DNA of 64,000 bases, taken from NCBI GenBank assembly GCA_043228905.1, contig JBHGNT010000005.1, positions 22,816,001 through 22,880,000 of the forward strand, read 5' to 3'. Source of the DNA: Azolla caroliniana. Lineage: Eukaryota; Polypodiophyta. This document shows positions 48,137 to 60,313 of this stretch, one piece after another. Under the pieces are notes generated by a model that was not told the origin of the DNA, did no database searches, and was given only the letters and a program-made list of their open reading frames with translations. The position numbers were made by a program, and so were the translations under genes. Numbering within the stretch: the stretch's first letter is position 1; each line of letters begins with the position of its first letter.

Positions 48137-51100
48137 ATGAATACTCAGATGGGAAGCTCACTTCCTAGTGAAAAGTTGGATCGAAACAATTGTGCATCTT
48201 TGTCGAGTGTTGTACTGCTTGGTGTCATGTGTTCACGATCACATGCTTGGCTACATTCGAGAAGCCAAAATGTTGAAAGAAGCTTGGGAGAGCCTCAAGA
48301 AGATATTTGCAGCTAATACGATTGCATGAAAGCTTCAACTCCGTCAAGAGTTGAACAATGTCCAACAAAAGGACATGTTGATCATAAGCTACACCTTGAA
48401 GATCAAGGAGTTATGTGACTCACATGGCTCGATCAACGTCAATGTTGATGAGGATGAAATGGTGCAAATATGCCTTGGTGGCCTCGCACCATGAGAACCG
48501 CCGTTCTAACAAGGGAGAATCCACCTTCCTTCGTCAACCTTCAGTCAATGCTATTGGTGGAAGAAAACCACATCCAAATGTCAAGGATCATCGCCTCGGA
48601 AGGACACATGCTCTATTCACACTCGAAGGGTGGTAGAGGACGCAGTCACGAAAGAAGAGGTCGATTTGGCCAAGGAAGAAACGGACGAGGTCCATCTCAT
48701 GAGGGCACTTTCGGCTAGAAAGTGGGAACAATTGTGGAATGCTTGAAAGAAGGGGGAGCTTCCATGCCAGACCAAACAAGCAAACAGACCAAACATGCAA
48801 TGTCTCATTCAACAAAGAATCAAAACCTTTATTAAGAATGTCCTGCATGTTCAGAGCCCAGACAATAACAAAAAACTTGATCTCGATCGACAAAATTGTG
48901 GAGCAAAGCATGCAAATCCGATTCACCCATGGAGGATGTTTCATCGAAAAGGAGGGCTGACTCATCGTAGAGGACGAAAGGAAGGCCGAATGTTTAGTCT
49001 CGATTCAAACAAGGTAAAATCGGCCACGTTTGCGAAGGGTCATAAAGCTGCCATTGACATAGAGTTGTGGCACAAGAGAATCAACCACATCAACCTCCAA
49101 AAACTCAAGGGATGCAAACAAAAGGAGTTGTTATCATATTTCCAACCTTCAAAGAGAAGGGAATCAAAGGAATTTGTGAGGCATTCCAATTCGACAAACA
49201 ACATCAACACCCATTTCCAAAAGAAAGAAATGTGAGTAAAGGCATCTTGGATGTAATCCACTAAGATGTTTGGGGACACAAACAACAACATTCGATGGAT
49301 GTTGTTACTATGTCACTTTCATCGATGACTACTACAGGCACACTTGGATCTTTCCAATGCGCCAGAAGAATGAAGTGTTTTCACACTTCCAAAATTTCAA
49401 GAACGGAGTTGAAAAGGAAATGGGCCGACATGTTCGGTGCCTTTGATCGGATGGAGGAAAAGAGTACTTCTTTGACACCGTCACAACATTTCTCCAAAAA
49501 GAAGGAATCTATTGAGAATTTATGTGCTGACACATGCCACAACAAAACAGAGCAGGCGAAAGGAAGAATCGACACATCCTCGAGGTAGCAAGGGCCATGA
49601 TGAATGAGAAGAACTTACCAAACTCATATTGGGAAAAAGCGGCATGTATGATCATGTACTTGAGGAATCGATGTACAACATCTAACATACATGACGTCAC
49701 ATGTCACGAGAAATAATTTGGAAGGAAGCAAGATCTATCTCACATAAAATATTCGATTCCATTGCATTTGTGCATATTCCCGATGAGAAAAGGTAAAAGC
49801 TCGATTTGATATAAAAAAAATGTATTCTTGTGGAGTATTCTCTTGAGCAAAAGGGGTACAAGTGCTTCAACACTTCTACCCAAAAGGTTCGAGTGAGTTG
49901 GGAGTTGGGATGTTGTATTTGACGAATTGGGGTCATGGTATGAACCCGACACATCTACACCCAAACTGATAGAGGAGGAATTGGAATTCAACTCGGAGGC
50001 TGACATTCGACATAGTCTGATACCAAGGGAAAGCCCAATCGCAACCATGTTGAGTGGACCGCAAGAGCCGCTAAGCAATCAAAACACGACTCAATAAGGT
50101 GTTGCATCGGATAAAGGAAAAAGTGAGATGCTTGAATATGAAGTCGACCACTTTGACGGAAAGATTTGGACGTGTCAGCTCACTCACTGGATAGTGAGTT
50201 TGGTGTGCCTATTATGCGAATGCCCGAAGTAAAGCTCTTGCAGCAACAAACGAGAAACTCTGACGCTCGACCAGAGAAAAGAATGTCGTCACCCGGTTCG
50301 ACGACAATGACTACATGCTACGTTCTGCTAAAAAATTGCCAGTTCTCTATCATCAGTAACAACTGGTTCAGTCTAGTTCAAGAGATGGGGAAGGAGGCCC
50401 CCTCACGTAATTACTAAGGAACGATTCAGACTGTACTAGCTTTAATTGCAACAAAAGGGTTTCATCTCCATCAAATGGACGTAAAGAATGTGTTCCTCCA
50501 AGGTGAGATAGAAGAGGAGGTGTACATGGTACAACCACCTGGCTTCAAAACGAGATCACATCCGAATGTTGTATGCCGACTTAAGAAGCCTCTCTATGGC
50601 CTCAAGCAAGCGTCTAGAGCATGGCACTCAAAGATAACATAGTTCCTTCACCAAATTGGCTTTCGGATGTCCAATTCTGACAATTCCCTATTCATTCAAA
50701 GCGACCCAAGTGGTTAGATATTCATTATCATATATGGCGATGGCGTGGTGATTGGAGGAGAATACATAGCCGATAACAACAACATCAAGATGCTCCTCTC
50801 TGGAAAATTCAAGATGAAGGACATGAAAGAGCTCCACTATTCCTAGGCATTGATGTAATTCAGACTCCAAAGAGCATCATGATCTCCCAACAACACTACA
50901 TCCTAAACTTACTATTCAAGTTCGGGATGACTGAATGTAAGCATGTGTCTACTCCTCTTGATCAAAACATGAAGTTAGACGCCGATTCCGGCACTATAGA
51001 TTGTGAGTTGACACACTATCGACAATTGGTAGGAAGCCTAATCTACCTCACTATCACTCGACCCGACCTCTGCTATCTAGTTGACTTCCTTAGCCAATTC

Positions 51101-51504
51101 ATGCAAACACCATGCGATATTCATCTAGATTGTGCTAAGAGAGTGTTACAATACGTGAGCGGCATGATGGATTATGACATTCTCTACAAGTTAGCAATGC
51201 CAATTCGACTCAAAGGGCACACAGATGCCGATTGGGTCGGCTACAAAGCCGACCGACGCTCAATCTCAGGGTTTTTTTTCTCCATCGAAAGTGGTGCCAT
51301 ATCCTGGAGAAGCAAAACGAAGCTGACGATCGCATTGTCGAGCATAGAGGCCGAATACAGGGGTGCGGTCGTAGCTGCATGTGAAGCGGTATGGCTCAAG
51401 AGGATTTTAAAAGATTTGGACATCTCCATCAACAATGCAATCTTGATCTACTACGATAACCTCAAAGTATTCATCTTGCTCGGAACTTGGTCTTCCATGC
51501 TTGA
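48137..51504 (+). pseudogene. Copia gag-pol pseudogene (left element, 5' part)
   Basis: Gag starts at ATG 48137 (MNTQMGSSLPSEKLDRNN) just after an (AGA)n microsatellite. It continues in shifted frames with AKMLKEAWESLKKIFAANT, then a TGA. A GAG-pre-integrase stretch (ELWHKRINHINLQKLKG, about 49055-49110) and integrase pieces (RKNRHILEVARAMMNEKN) follow. RT pieces are HQMDVKN.FLQGEIEEEVYM (about 50470-50530) and PLYGLKQASRAWH. The YVDD position reads YGDG (about 50732-50743), so catalysis is lost. A long RNase H frame runs 50879-51504 with the GSLIYLTITRPDLCY, DADWVGYKADRRS and SSIEAEYRG motifs and is then cut by the chromovirus LTR. Several stops and frameshifts are present. Confidence 0.85.
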
Positions 51505-51960
51505 TGTTACGGGCATGACCATATAATATCCCGTGGTGAGAATGTATTGTAGTATTCTATACACGTGGATAAAGTGTGAGGGTTAAACGAGAGTGTAAAG
51601 AAGGGGAGGAATACTTTTAATCCTCGGGATTGAGACAACCCATTAGGCCAAGTGTGAACTTGCCTGGGGGCCTTGGGTCTGGCTATAAATATGAGGCCTA
51701 ACTACCCTCATTTCATCATCTGTTGACTACGTCGAGACTCTGTCATTGTGGTGGGTCAACTCTTGTAGCGAGCGTGCTAGCACCAGGTATGACTCAATGC
51801 CACAACGATGGTATGGGACGCTGATCAAGGCTCGAGTCCGTCTCGATCCCTTCGCTCGGGGGTGCTTGAGTGGATCGACACCCTTCTTTCTCTCTCTCCT
51901 TTCTTATAAACTATCTTCGTTATCCTTATCATATGCTTAGTTTAGATCTAAGCTCTAACA
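51505..51960 (+). repeat. Chromovirus LTR1 (5')
   Basis: 456 bases, TGTTACGGG to CTCTAACA. A TATAAATATGAGG TATA region lies near 51684. It is visibly closer to LTR3 than to LTR2, for example in the GTGAGGGTTAAACGAGAGTG stretch, which LTR2 lacks in part. Confidence 0.9.
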
Positions 51961-53669
51961 GTTGGTATCAGAGCCATGTTTCTAATGTTTTGTTTGTTGA
52001 TTGTTTTCTTTTGATGGATGACAATCGATCGGTGTGCGGTCGACAATGATTCAGAAAGGCATTAACAAGCGAAATTCGGTAACTCATTCTGATTTTTTTT
52101 CTCTATTCTTTCTTCTCCCAATCTAATCATGTATAGTCAATATGTATTTTTTAAATTTGATTCAATGATGTTGTAGTGGTAATGGATTGGTTGTATAAAA
52201 TGTATACTTATGTGCATGTCAAGATGAATACCATTTGACATATATTTGATATGTGATTCGCGTCGTATACGTACAAGGTTAATACCTCAATTGCGTATTA
52301 CATTCACATACATATGTTATGTATGCATATGAGGTGAATACCTCGATTTCTATGTAAATGATATGTGATTGGTGTCGTATGCATAAGAGGTCAATACCTC
52401 AATTGTGTATTACGTTCACCCTTATTTTTGGATGTTTCGTGTGCATAAAGGCTATATGCCTCGATTACGTGTCTCGATTTCATCATTTGTTGGCTATTTT
52501 ATGTTACGATTTTTTTAAATATATGCATATGTGGTCACATATATACGTATTTGATCGTATACATGTGATAAACATACATATGTGTATATTAATTATTATC
52601 ATATTTTGTATATCGAATGTGGTCCTTTTCGGGGAAAGGATCTTGGTGGCCGTCATCACATTTTTGTGAGAATGGAGTAGTCACCATCCATTTTTCAACA
52701 ATTTTTTTGTTGTCATCCCCGTTGGTCACTTAGATTTTGCTACGTGTTATAACAAAACAATCATAGGGACAATGATGTTGAGTGCGTGGGGCTTGACCCA
52801 CTTCATGTGAGGTCGCTCCAATGACACACACATCCAACATCCCTCCCTCGTTACATGGATACGATGCCACCATGAGATCATCATTATAGAAGGCATTCGT
52901 AATGATGTAACCATGTGATGGGCCACGTAGGCCTACTATGAAAAGAAGGCTCAGTTGGCTTAACCATTAGGTTGCACTTTGGTGTATGCCATCGTAATTA
53001 TGAGACTTCAGGTTAGGTAACGTACCAACATAATTTTGTAGTAAACGAGGGGGAAATAAGGACTCTCGACATATATGTTTTCTTTTAAAAAACATGTATG
53101 GGCAAATGCCTTTGCATATCTCTTATACGCATTTATAAAACATTAAACACTCAAAATGAGCAAACCGATTGGTTAGCTCAAGTGTTTAATGCATTTGTTC
53201 TCGAGGTCTTGAGTTCAAATATGACCAAGACCATACAACATCGTTGATACATATGACTATAACACATGTTTAGACTTTAGGTCTAAGTGCACTTCAGGGT
53301 CCTCGTAACAGGACTTAAAGAGCCGAAACCACATGCGTGGGCACAAAGACATTATAGTTTATTGTTAACATTTTTCCATGTTTAAACTGTTCATGACGCA
53401 AACATACATGGTTGAGCCTCGGGGAGCCGCCATGAAAAAATCGATACAGAGATTAGGGAAAGACATTCATTTGTCACCCCCATGGTTTTTAAAACACCTT
53501 TATGTTACCATAGTAACCTGATCCTGAACCTCATCTCATACGTCTAGAGGGGTATTGACGTGAGATCATGATATCGATTAATGTTTGCCCATGATGAGTT
53601 TACATCATGACATAATGTTATGACTATTTGTTTGACCTTATCCTATTTCTTTGCCAGAATTATCATTCA
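51961..53669 (+). other. Chromovirus PBS and 1.7 kb untranslated leader
   Basis: Begins with the initiator-Met PBS (TGGTATCAGAGCC, 51963-51975). It contains repeats of a unit with AATACCTC, GCGTATTACATTCAC and ATATGTGATT(C/G)G at about 52225-52500. A SINE-like pair (TTAGCTCAAGTG with TTGAGTTCAAATATGA) lies at about 53173-53224. No protein-coding frame is supported. Confidence 0.6.
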
Positions 53670-54611
53670 ATGGCTCATAATAACGACCCGATGGCATCCG
53701 CACAAGTGGAAGGAAATCAAGGAAATCCTCCTGAGCCAATCCCCATTGAGTCGTATTTTTTACAAATATAAAATTTCTTTAATTCAACCTTGCATCAGAT
53801 GACCGAACTTCGGGAATCTCATAGTGCTCACGAGGCACGTGTCATTAGTTTACAACGTGATACTAATAGATAGTCTCGATGAACATCAAGGTGAACCATC
53901 ATTTGTCGTAAAGCCATTTACGGTAGAAAAAAGGAAAGAACCGAAGAAGCAATCTGCACGTGGTTGGGCTGATGGGAGTCTCATTTTGAGCTCTTTCCCA
54001 AGCCAGATAGTACGAAAATTGCATATGTTGGTCGAGAACTAAGGGGTAAGGCCTCCGCTTGGTGGCGTGGGCTTCGCACTTTGGGGAAATTGCTCGATAC
54101 CTAGACAGAATTAGTCACAGTTTTCAAGGGCAAATTTTTGCAATATCCATCTCAAACCGAGGCAACACAAGCTTTAATGAACCTCTCTAGCAGGAAGTTT
54201 TCCGCGTTAGAAGACCATGTTCACCATGCTAGAACCCAAATCCAAAAATCGGGTCTAGAAGGGGACAACTGGTTAATAACGTGTTTTGTCAATGGCATTC
54301 CCAATTCAGACTATCACTAGATAGTGCATGATAAGGATCCCAAATCCTTCGAAGAGGCTGTTGAAATAGTTCTTCGCTATCAACGCACTTCGAAGAAGGA
54401 CCATAACAAACCCAACGAAGTGCTGGGGACTAAGTAGTTGCGATTTGATGTGAAACTCAAGACACCCAACGAATTCATGGATCACGATTGTAAGCGACAA
54501 CATCCTTTTTGTGTATTCTGCAAAAAGAAGGGTCATACAAAAGAGCAATGTCGAAAGCTCCAACGGAAAGAGCACGACAACAAAACAAAAGTTGCAGACC
54601 ATAAAGGTTAG
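53670..54611 (+). pseudogene. Chromovirus gag pseudogene
   Basis: ATG 53670 opens MAHNNDPMASAQVEGNQGN. Shifted frames continue with typical Ty3 gag text (ASAWWRGLR, LNLSSRKFSALEDHV-like, VEIVLRYQR). A CCHC zinc knuckle CVFCKKKGHTKEQC is intact at about 54510-54551. Stops at several former Gln/Arg codons break the frame. Confidence 0.8.
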
Positions 54612-57600
54612 ATTCCTAACGTTCTTCAAGTCTATACACATCATTCAGTTATTGTAAATGTTCTTTCCTTCACTATGTATTGGAACCCAATGATTTACTT
54701 CGTGCAAACGAGTATATCAATGGATCTCCCGTACAATTTTTATTTGATTCGAGAAGCTCACACAACTTTGTGAATGATCGTTTGGTTCATATATGGGGAA
54801 TCCAACCCACCGTAAGTGATCACACCGTAAGGTGCACTTGGCTGATGGAAGAGTACAATAAATCAACAGGGCGATTCATTCGTTAGGAATTTCCATTGAT
54901 ACTTATATAGAGGAAGCAGACTTCCATGTAATGAATCTTTGTACCACTGATGTAATACTGGGTTATCCTTGGTTTTATAATAAAAAATCTTCCTTGTCTA
55001 TTGATTGGTTTCGCCATTCCATTTCCTTTGTATTGAACGATTGTATTCATTTTATTCAATGCGTAAATAAAAAATCTCTTTCGATTGTTTCCTCTCCATC
55101 AATATCCGAGTTGTGATGTTCTTCTTTATTTTATTGTGTACTTGATCCGAACATTCACGTTTATAATATCGATAATGTCTCGGGTCAATTATCATATTTT
55201 GAACAACAACTCGATGAAATCTTAAATGATTTTCATGATGATTTTCCGAGTGAACTACCACATGGGTTACCTCCTAAACATAATATAGAGCATCGTATAG
55301 ATATTGTACCTGGTGTTGCACCAATAACTATACCTCCTTATTGCTTAAGTCGATCCGAAGGGGATGAGGTATCTAAGCAACTCAAGGACTATTTACGAAT
55401 GAGTTATATACGTTAGAGTAAATCTCCATGGGGTGCACCTGTTCTCTTGGTAAAGAAGAAAGAGGGCACATGGCGTATGTGTATTAATTGCCGACGCTTG
55501 AATAAAGTGACGAACAAGAATTCATATCCATTGCCCCGGGTTGATGATCTAATTGACCGTCTCTAGGGAGCTTGGTATTTTATGAAACTTGATCTTCGTA
55601 TAGGCTATCATCAAATTCGTATAAGTGAGGAAGATGTTCCTAAAACGACATTTCGTACGTGCTATGGCCATAACGAGTTTTTGGTTATGCCTTTCGATTT
55701 GACCAATGCTCCGGCTACATTTCAACAAGAAATGAATGACATTTTCTGAGAACAACTTGGCAAATTTGTCGTTATTTTCTTGGATGATATTCTAGTTTAT
55801 AGCTGTACATTAGAAGAACATGCTAAACATGTCCGCTTTGTTTTACAAATATTGTGCGACAAATATTTTTACGGGAAGATCTCAAAATGCGTGTTCTTCA
55901 AGAAATCAATTACTTATCTTGCACATCTCATAACCGAACGAGGAGTTGAAATTGATCCATCTCTCATCGAGAAAGTCAAACTTTGGCCCACTCTTCGGAA
56001 TATTTGAGAAGTTCGATCATTCCTTGGTTTTGTTGGGTTTTTGCGAAAATCTCTTTGTAATTACTCCAAATTGACACCGTTTATTGAACATCTCAAAGGT
56101 CAAACGTGTACGTTTACAAAACCTATTGTGTGCAATGCTACACTAGACCTCGCCTTTAAGGAACTCAAGGACCTGGTGTGCAAGGCTCCTTCACTTCTTT
56201 TACCTGATCCTTCAAAACCTTTTCAGGTTGAAACCAATGCAAGTGATTATGCTATAGGTATCGTCCTATATTAAGATGGTAAACCTATAGCATTTGAGAG
56301 TAAGAAACTGGATTTTGCTCAGTGTCGGTATATCGTGCAAGGAAAGGAATTATTTGCAGTTATTCATGCGCTCAAGACATGGCGCCATTATCTTTATGGA
56401 AATCATTTTGTGGTAACTATGGACCACGAGTCCTGAAAGGTCGTAAGGCACGATGGGCAGATCTCATCCAGGACTTTGATTTTTCCATACGATATTGTAA
56501 AGGTTCCATGAACACTGTGGTTGATGCACTAAGTCGCATTCGTGAAGTTAACATGCTTAGCTTCACTGAAATAACATCAAATCTTTATGATCACTTTCGA
56601 GGAAAGTATCCTAATGACAATTTTTTTGCGAAATACTGGGCAAGAGTGGAGTCTGGAATAGAAACCACCACATCCTTGAGGGAATACTTCCACATTGCTA
56701 ACAGTCTATTGTATCGTAATGGGAAGGTGTGTGTTTCAAATTTGCCCGAGGTAAAAAGGAGAATTTTTTTTTAATGCCATGATGCACCCTCAACAGGGCA
56801 CCTTGGAATATATCGTACACTCGTTCTCATCTCCACTCAATTCTATTGGCCTAAGATGCGTCTTGACATGCATAGTTATGTGAGTAAATGTCACCAGTGT
56901 AAGGTTAACAAAGTTGAGCGACTTAAAACCGCAAGACTTTTACATCCCTTGGACATTCCCAATAATAAGTGGGAAAGTATATTCATGGATTTTATTGTTA
57001 GCCTTCCTCGCACCCAAAAAGGTCATGATGCCATCTGGGTTGTGGTTGATAGACTAACTAAAATGGCCAGGTTCATTGCCACAAAAACCACGGTAAGATC
57101 TCCTGAATTGGCTTACCAATTTGTTGATGAGTTAATTCGTTTTTATGGGTTACCGATGGATATCGTTAGTGAACGAGATCCAAAGTTTACTAGCGACTTT
57201 TGGACGCAAGTCTTTAAGAAGTTAGAAACTACATTGAGCACGAGCTCCACGAATCATCCTCAATGCGATGGAAAAACAGAACGAGTAAATCAAATTATTG
57301 AGGACATGCTCCACAAAACCAACAAAATGGGAACATTATCTCCCAATTTTAAAGTTTGCTTATAACAACTCCAAACATACATCGACGAGATATAGTCCTT
57401 TTATGTTGATGTATGGTTTTCAGCCACGAGCCCCGATTGATGTTAATATACATCATGATGAGTTGTGAAGTACGTAAAACTTTCTTTGGGATATGCAAGA
57501 TATGTTGCATATTGCACGAGATAATATAAAAACAGCTCAAGATAGAGCATGTTTTTATGTCGATAATAATAGGCAACCTCGTGTATTCAACCCCGAACAA

Positions 57601-58039
57601 AAGGTATTTTTACATGTACCTCACAATTCTAAGACATTGTCTACGGGTAAGTGCCCTAAGTTAGCCCCACGGTTTTGTGGACCTTTTACAGTCCTCAAAC
57701 GCATTGGTTCATCAACCTATCATTTCGTTCTTACTGATGACGTTGAAAGCCATCCAGTTTTTCATGTAAGTTGTGTAGAAGAACTTCTTGGTTTTGGGGA
57801 TAATACATGGACAACTAAAACTCTGGTTACTTCTGAAGAATTATCTTCTAAACCACATGTACCAAAAAGAATTCTTGATATTAAAACAAAAAATTTACGT
57901 TCTAAAATAATCCGAGAATTTTAAATTAAATGGATGGATAAGTCTATAAAAGATGCCACATGGGAACGCGAAAATACTCTTAGAACCAACTTCCCTAATA
58001 ATTCATTGCAAGAGTGCAATGTTTTAAAGAGGGGGAGTA
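54612..58039 (+). pseudogene. Chromovirus pol pseudogene (protease, RT, RNase H, integrase, chromodomain)
   Basis: Domains appear in Ty3/gypsy order. Protease: LFDSRSSHNFV at about 54742-54774, where the catalytic DSG has become [27 protein letters not shown] and VIFLDDILVY (about 55770-55800, LDD intact). RNase H: PFQVETNASDYAIGIVLY and SMNTVVDALSRI. Integrase: a zinc-binding HHCC region near 56800-56900, then D (FMDFIVSLP), D (SERDPKFTSDFW) and E (GKTERVNQ), all present. C-terminus: LAPRFCGPF and a chromodomain-like PKRILDIKTKN...KWMD...ATWE (57860-57970). About ten stops or frameshifts make it inactive. Confidence 0.85.
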
Positions 58040-58488
58040 TGTTACGAGCATGACCATATAATATCCCGTGGTGAGAATGTATCGTAGTATTCTATACACG
58101 TGGATAAAGTGTTTAAATGAGAGTGTAAAGAAGGGGATGATTGATTTTAATCCTTGGGATTTAGACAACCCATTAGGCCAAGTGTGAACTTGCCTGGGGG
58201 TCTTGGGTCTGGATATAAATAGGAGGCCCTGCTACCCTCATTTCATCATCTCTTGACTATGTCGGGACTCCATTCTTGTGGTGGGTCAACTCTTGTAGCG
58301 AGCGCGCCATCACCAGGTACGACTCAACGCCACAACGATGGTATGGGACGCCGATCGAGGCTCAAGTCTATCTCGATTCCTTCGCTTGGGGGTCGGGTGG
58401 ATCATCACCCTTCCTTCTCTCTCTCCTTTCGTATTAATCTATCTTTGTTATCCTTATCATGTGCTTACTTTAGAACATAACTCTAACA
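58040..58488 (+). repeat. Chromovirus LTR2 (middle)
   Basis: 449 bases, TGTTACGAGC to CTCTAACA, preceded by a polypurine tract at 58026-58039. It is the most divergent of the three LTRs. It is followed by GTTTGTATCGGAGTCATG, a mutated copy of the PBS region. Confidence 0.88.
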
Positions 58489-58754
58489 GTTTGTATCGGA
58501 GTCATGTTATAGTTACAATAGAGTTACAAGTGAAACTTTGGTTACTTCTAAATAATTATCTTCTAAACCACATGTACTAGAAAAAATTCTCGATGTTAAA
58601 ACAAAAAATTTGCGTTCTAAAATAATCCAAGAATTTAAAATTAAATGGATGGATAAATCTTTCAAAGATGCCACATGGGAACACGAGATTACGCTTAGAA
58701 CTAACTTCCCTAACTTTTCATTGCAAGAGTGCAATGTTGTAAAGAGGGGGAGTA
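58489..58754 (+). mobile_element. Second, internally deleted chromovirus body
   Basis: Starts with the decayed PBS region, like 51961. After about 40 bases it jumps to a copy of the chromodomain-coding 3' end matching 57820-58039 (TTGGTTACTTCTAAATAATT, ATTAAATGGATGGATAA, polypurine tract). About 5.8 kb of internal sequence is missing relative to the first body. Confidence 0.85.
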
Positions 58755-59210
58755 TGTTACGGGCATGACCATATAATATCCCGTGGTGAGAATGTACCGT
58801 AGTATTCTATCCACGTGGATAAAGTGTGAGGGTTAAACGAGAGTGTAAAGAAGGGGAGGATTACTTTTAATCCTCGGGATTGAGACAACCCATTAGGCCA
58901 AGTGTGAACTTGCCTGGGGGTCTTGGGCCTGGCTATAAATATGAGGCCTTGTTACCCTCATTTCATCATCTCTTGACTATGTCGAGACTCCGTCATTGTG
59001 GTGGGTCAACTCTTGTAGTGAGCACGCCAGCACCAAGTACGACTCGACGCCACGACGGTGGTATGGGACACTGATCGAGGCTCAAGTCTATCTCGATCCC
59101 CTCGCTCGAGGGTGGTCAGGTGAATCGACACCCTTCTTTGTCTCTCTCCTTTCTTATAATCTATCTTTGTTATCCTTATCATATGCTTACTTTAGATCTA
59201 AGCTCTAACA
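58755..59210 (+). repeat. Chromovirus LTR3 (3')
   Basis: 456 bases, same length and near-identical text to LTR1, ending CTCTAACA. The adjoining CTCGGACTAAGCACATTGAG resumes the host copia RNase H frame. Confidence 0.9.
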
Positions 59211-60313
59211 CTCGGACTAAGCACATTGAGGTGCACTACCACTTCATCTGAGAATGTGTCACAAACCTAGGATGCCACTATGGAATGCGGGTTTCTAATG
59301 AACCCATGACCTCATTGTACACACTATGACCTCATTGTTGAATGCAGGTCTCTAATGAACGTATTCACATTGTCTCCCTTTGTACACACTAGGTTTAGGC
59401 TATTTATGTAAATAGTGAGAAGGGTAGTTTCCCTAAGTTAGTCAGTATATAAACAGACTTTGTAACCTAGCTTTCTGTTGGTTGCAAATATAGTTCATCT
59501 TGTGCCTAACGTCTCTTTCTCTTGCGTTCTTGTTGATCTTCCTTCTTGATTTTGTTTCTAGTTGCCATCAATCTTCTTCATTGCATCTATTAACGATCTC
59601 CTCACAAAAGAGTGTTGAGATTGTTTCGCACCTAGACGATCGCGTTCTCAACACTCATGGTCTCCATTGGGCAACCTTTCCAACTAAGCTATATCCATCT
59701 GGGCATCCTTGTATAAAATCCAACATATATTGTAGATTGAACACTAGAACTTTCTAGAAACTTCTAGAGAATGCATCCTCATGCATTCTCTAGAAGTTTC
59801 CTAGCTTGCATGCATCCTCATGCGTTCTCTAGAATATTTCTAGCTTGCATCAAGACCTCTGCCTTCTTATACAAATACTTAGGTGCACCTTGATTCTAAT
59901 CAAGGTGAACAACACAAGTTACAGAAGCATAAGTTGAGTTCTTGTTCTCTTTCTCTTGTCTCTTCTCTCTCTTAATATTTAGTCTCGTCTTGGTTTTGCT
60001 CTGTTATACTCGTCCGTGACAGAACGTGTCCTTGTGGGGGATGTCAACCTTCAACATATTAGCACAAAGCTTTAGAAAGTCGACATCTTTACAAAAGCCC
60101 TAGGGGCTGACAAGCTTCAATAATTCTCGATAGAGCTTGGACTTTCGACCTTTGACTTGCCAAGCTTGAGGTGGAGTAAAGTCCAAAACATAGACCTAGA
60201 CATCAAACCCAACACGAAGCCGGATACCAACCAAAGCCAAAAGCTTGAACCGGACATCGCCGAAACTGAACATAACAAAATTGGAAGTCAACTGCCCAAC
60301 TTACTCTAGGGTG
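59211..60313 (+). pseudogene. 3' remainder of left copia pol, split by a solo LTR
   Basis: The frame TKHIEVHYHFI resumes at 59214. It is interrupted by the solo LTR and continues at 60022 with ERVLVGDVNLQHISTKL and VDIFTKALGADKLQ. This matches the minus-strand copy's IEVHYHFIREHVQIGDVDLQH. Stops follow. Confidence 0.85.
59257..60021 (+). mobile_element. Solo LTR inserted in copia
   Basis: 765 bases bounded by TGTCAC (59257) and GTGACA (60016-60021), an inverted terminal hexamer. It is flanked by GAATG (59252-59256) and GAACG (60022-60026), a target duplication with one transition. Removing the insert and one pentamer restores the copia reading frame. The TATATAAACAG at about 59450 is TATA-like. 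No internal coding sequence remains, so I call it a solo LTR. The superfamily is not determined; strand follows the TATA signal. Confidence 0.82.

Larger units (their letters stand above)
51505..59210 (+). mobile_element. Ty3/gypsy chromovirus with three LTRs, nested in the copia RNase H
   Basis: Structure: LTR1 51505-51960, internal region 51961-58039, LTR2 58040-58488, a deleted internal region 58489-58754, LTR3 58755-59210. LTR1 and LTR3 are both 456 bases and start TGTTACGGGCATGACC. LTR2 is 449 bases with a private small deletion. The PBS TTGGTATCAGAGCC follows LTR1. A polypurine tract AAAGAGGGGGAGTA precedes both LTR2 and LTR3. The host copia frame resumes exactly after LTR3. The flanking pentamers are CTTGA (51500-51504) and CTCGG (59211-59215), a decayed target duplication. 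Confidence 0.9.
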
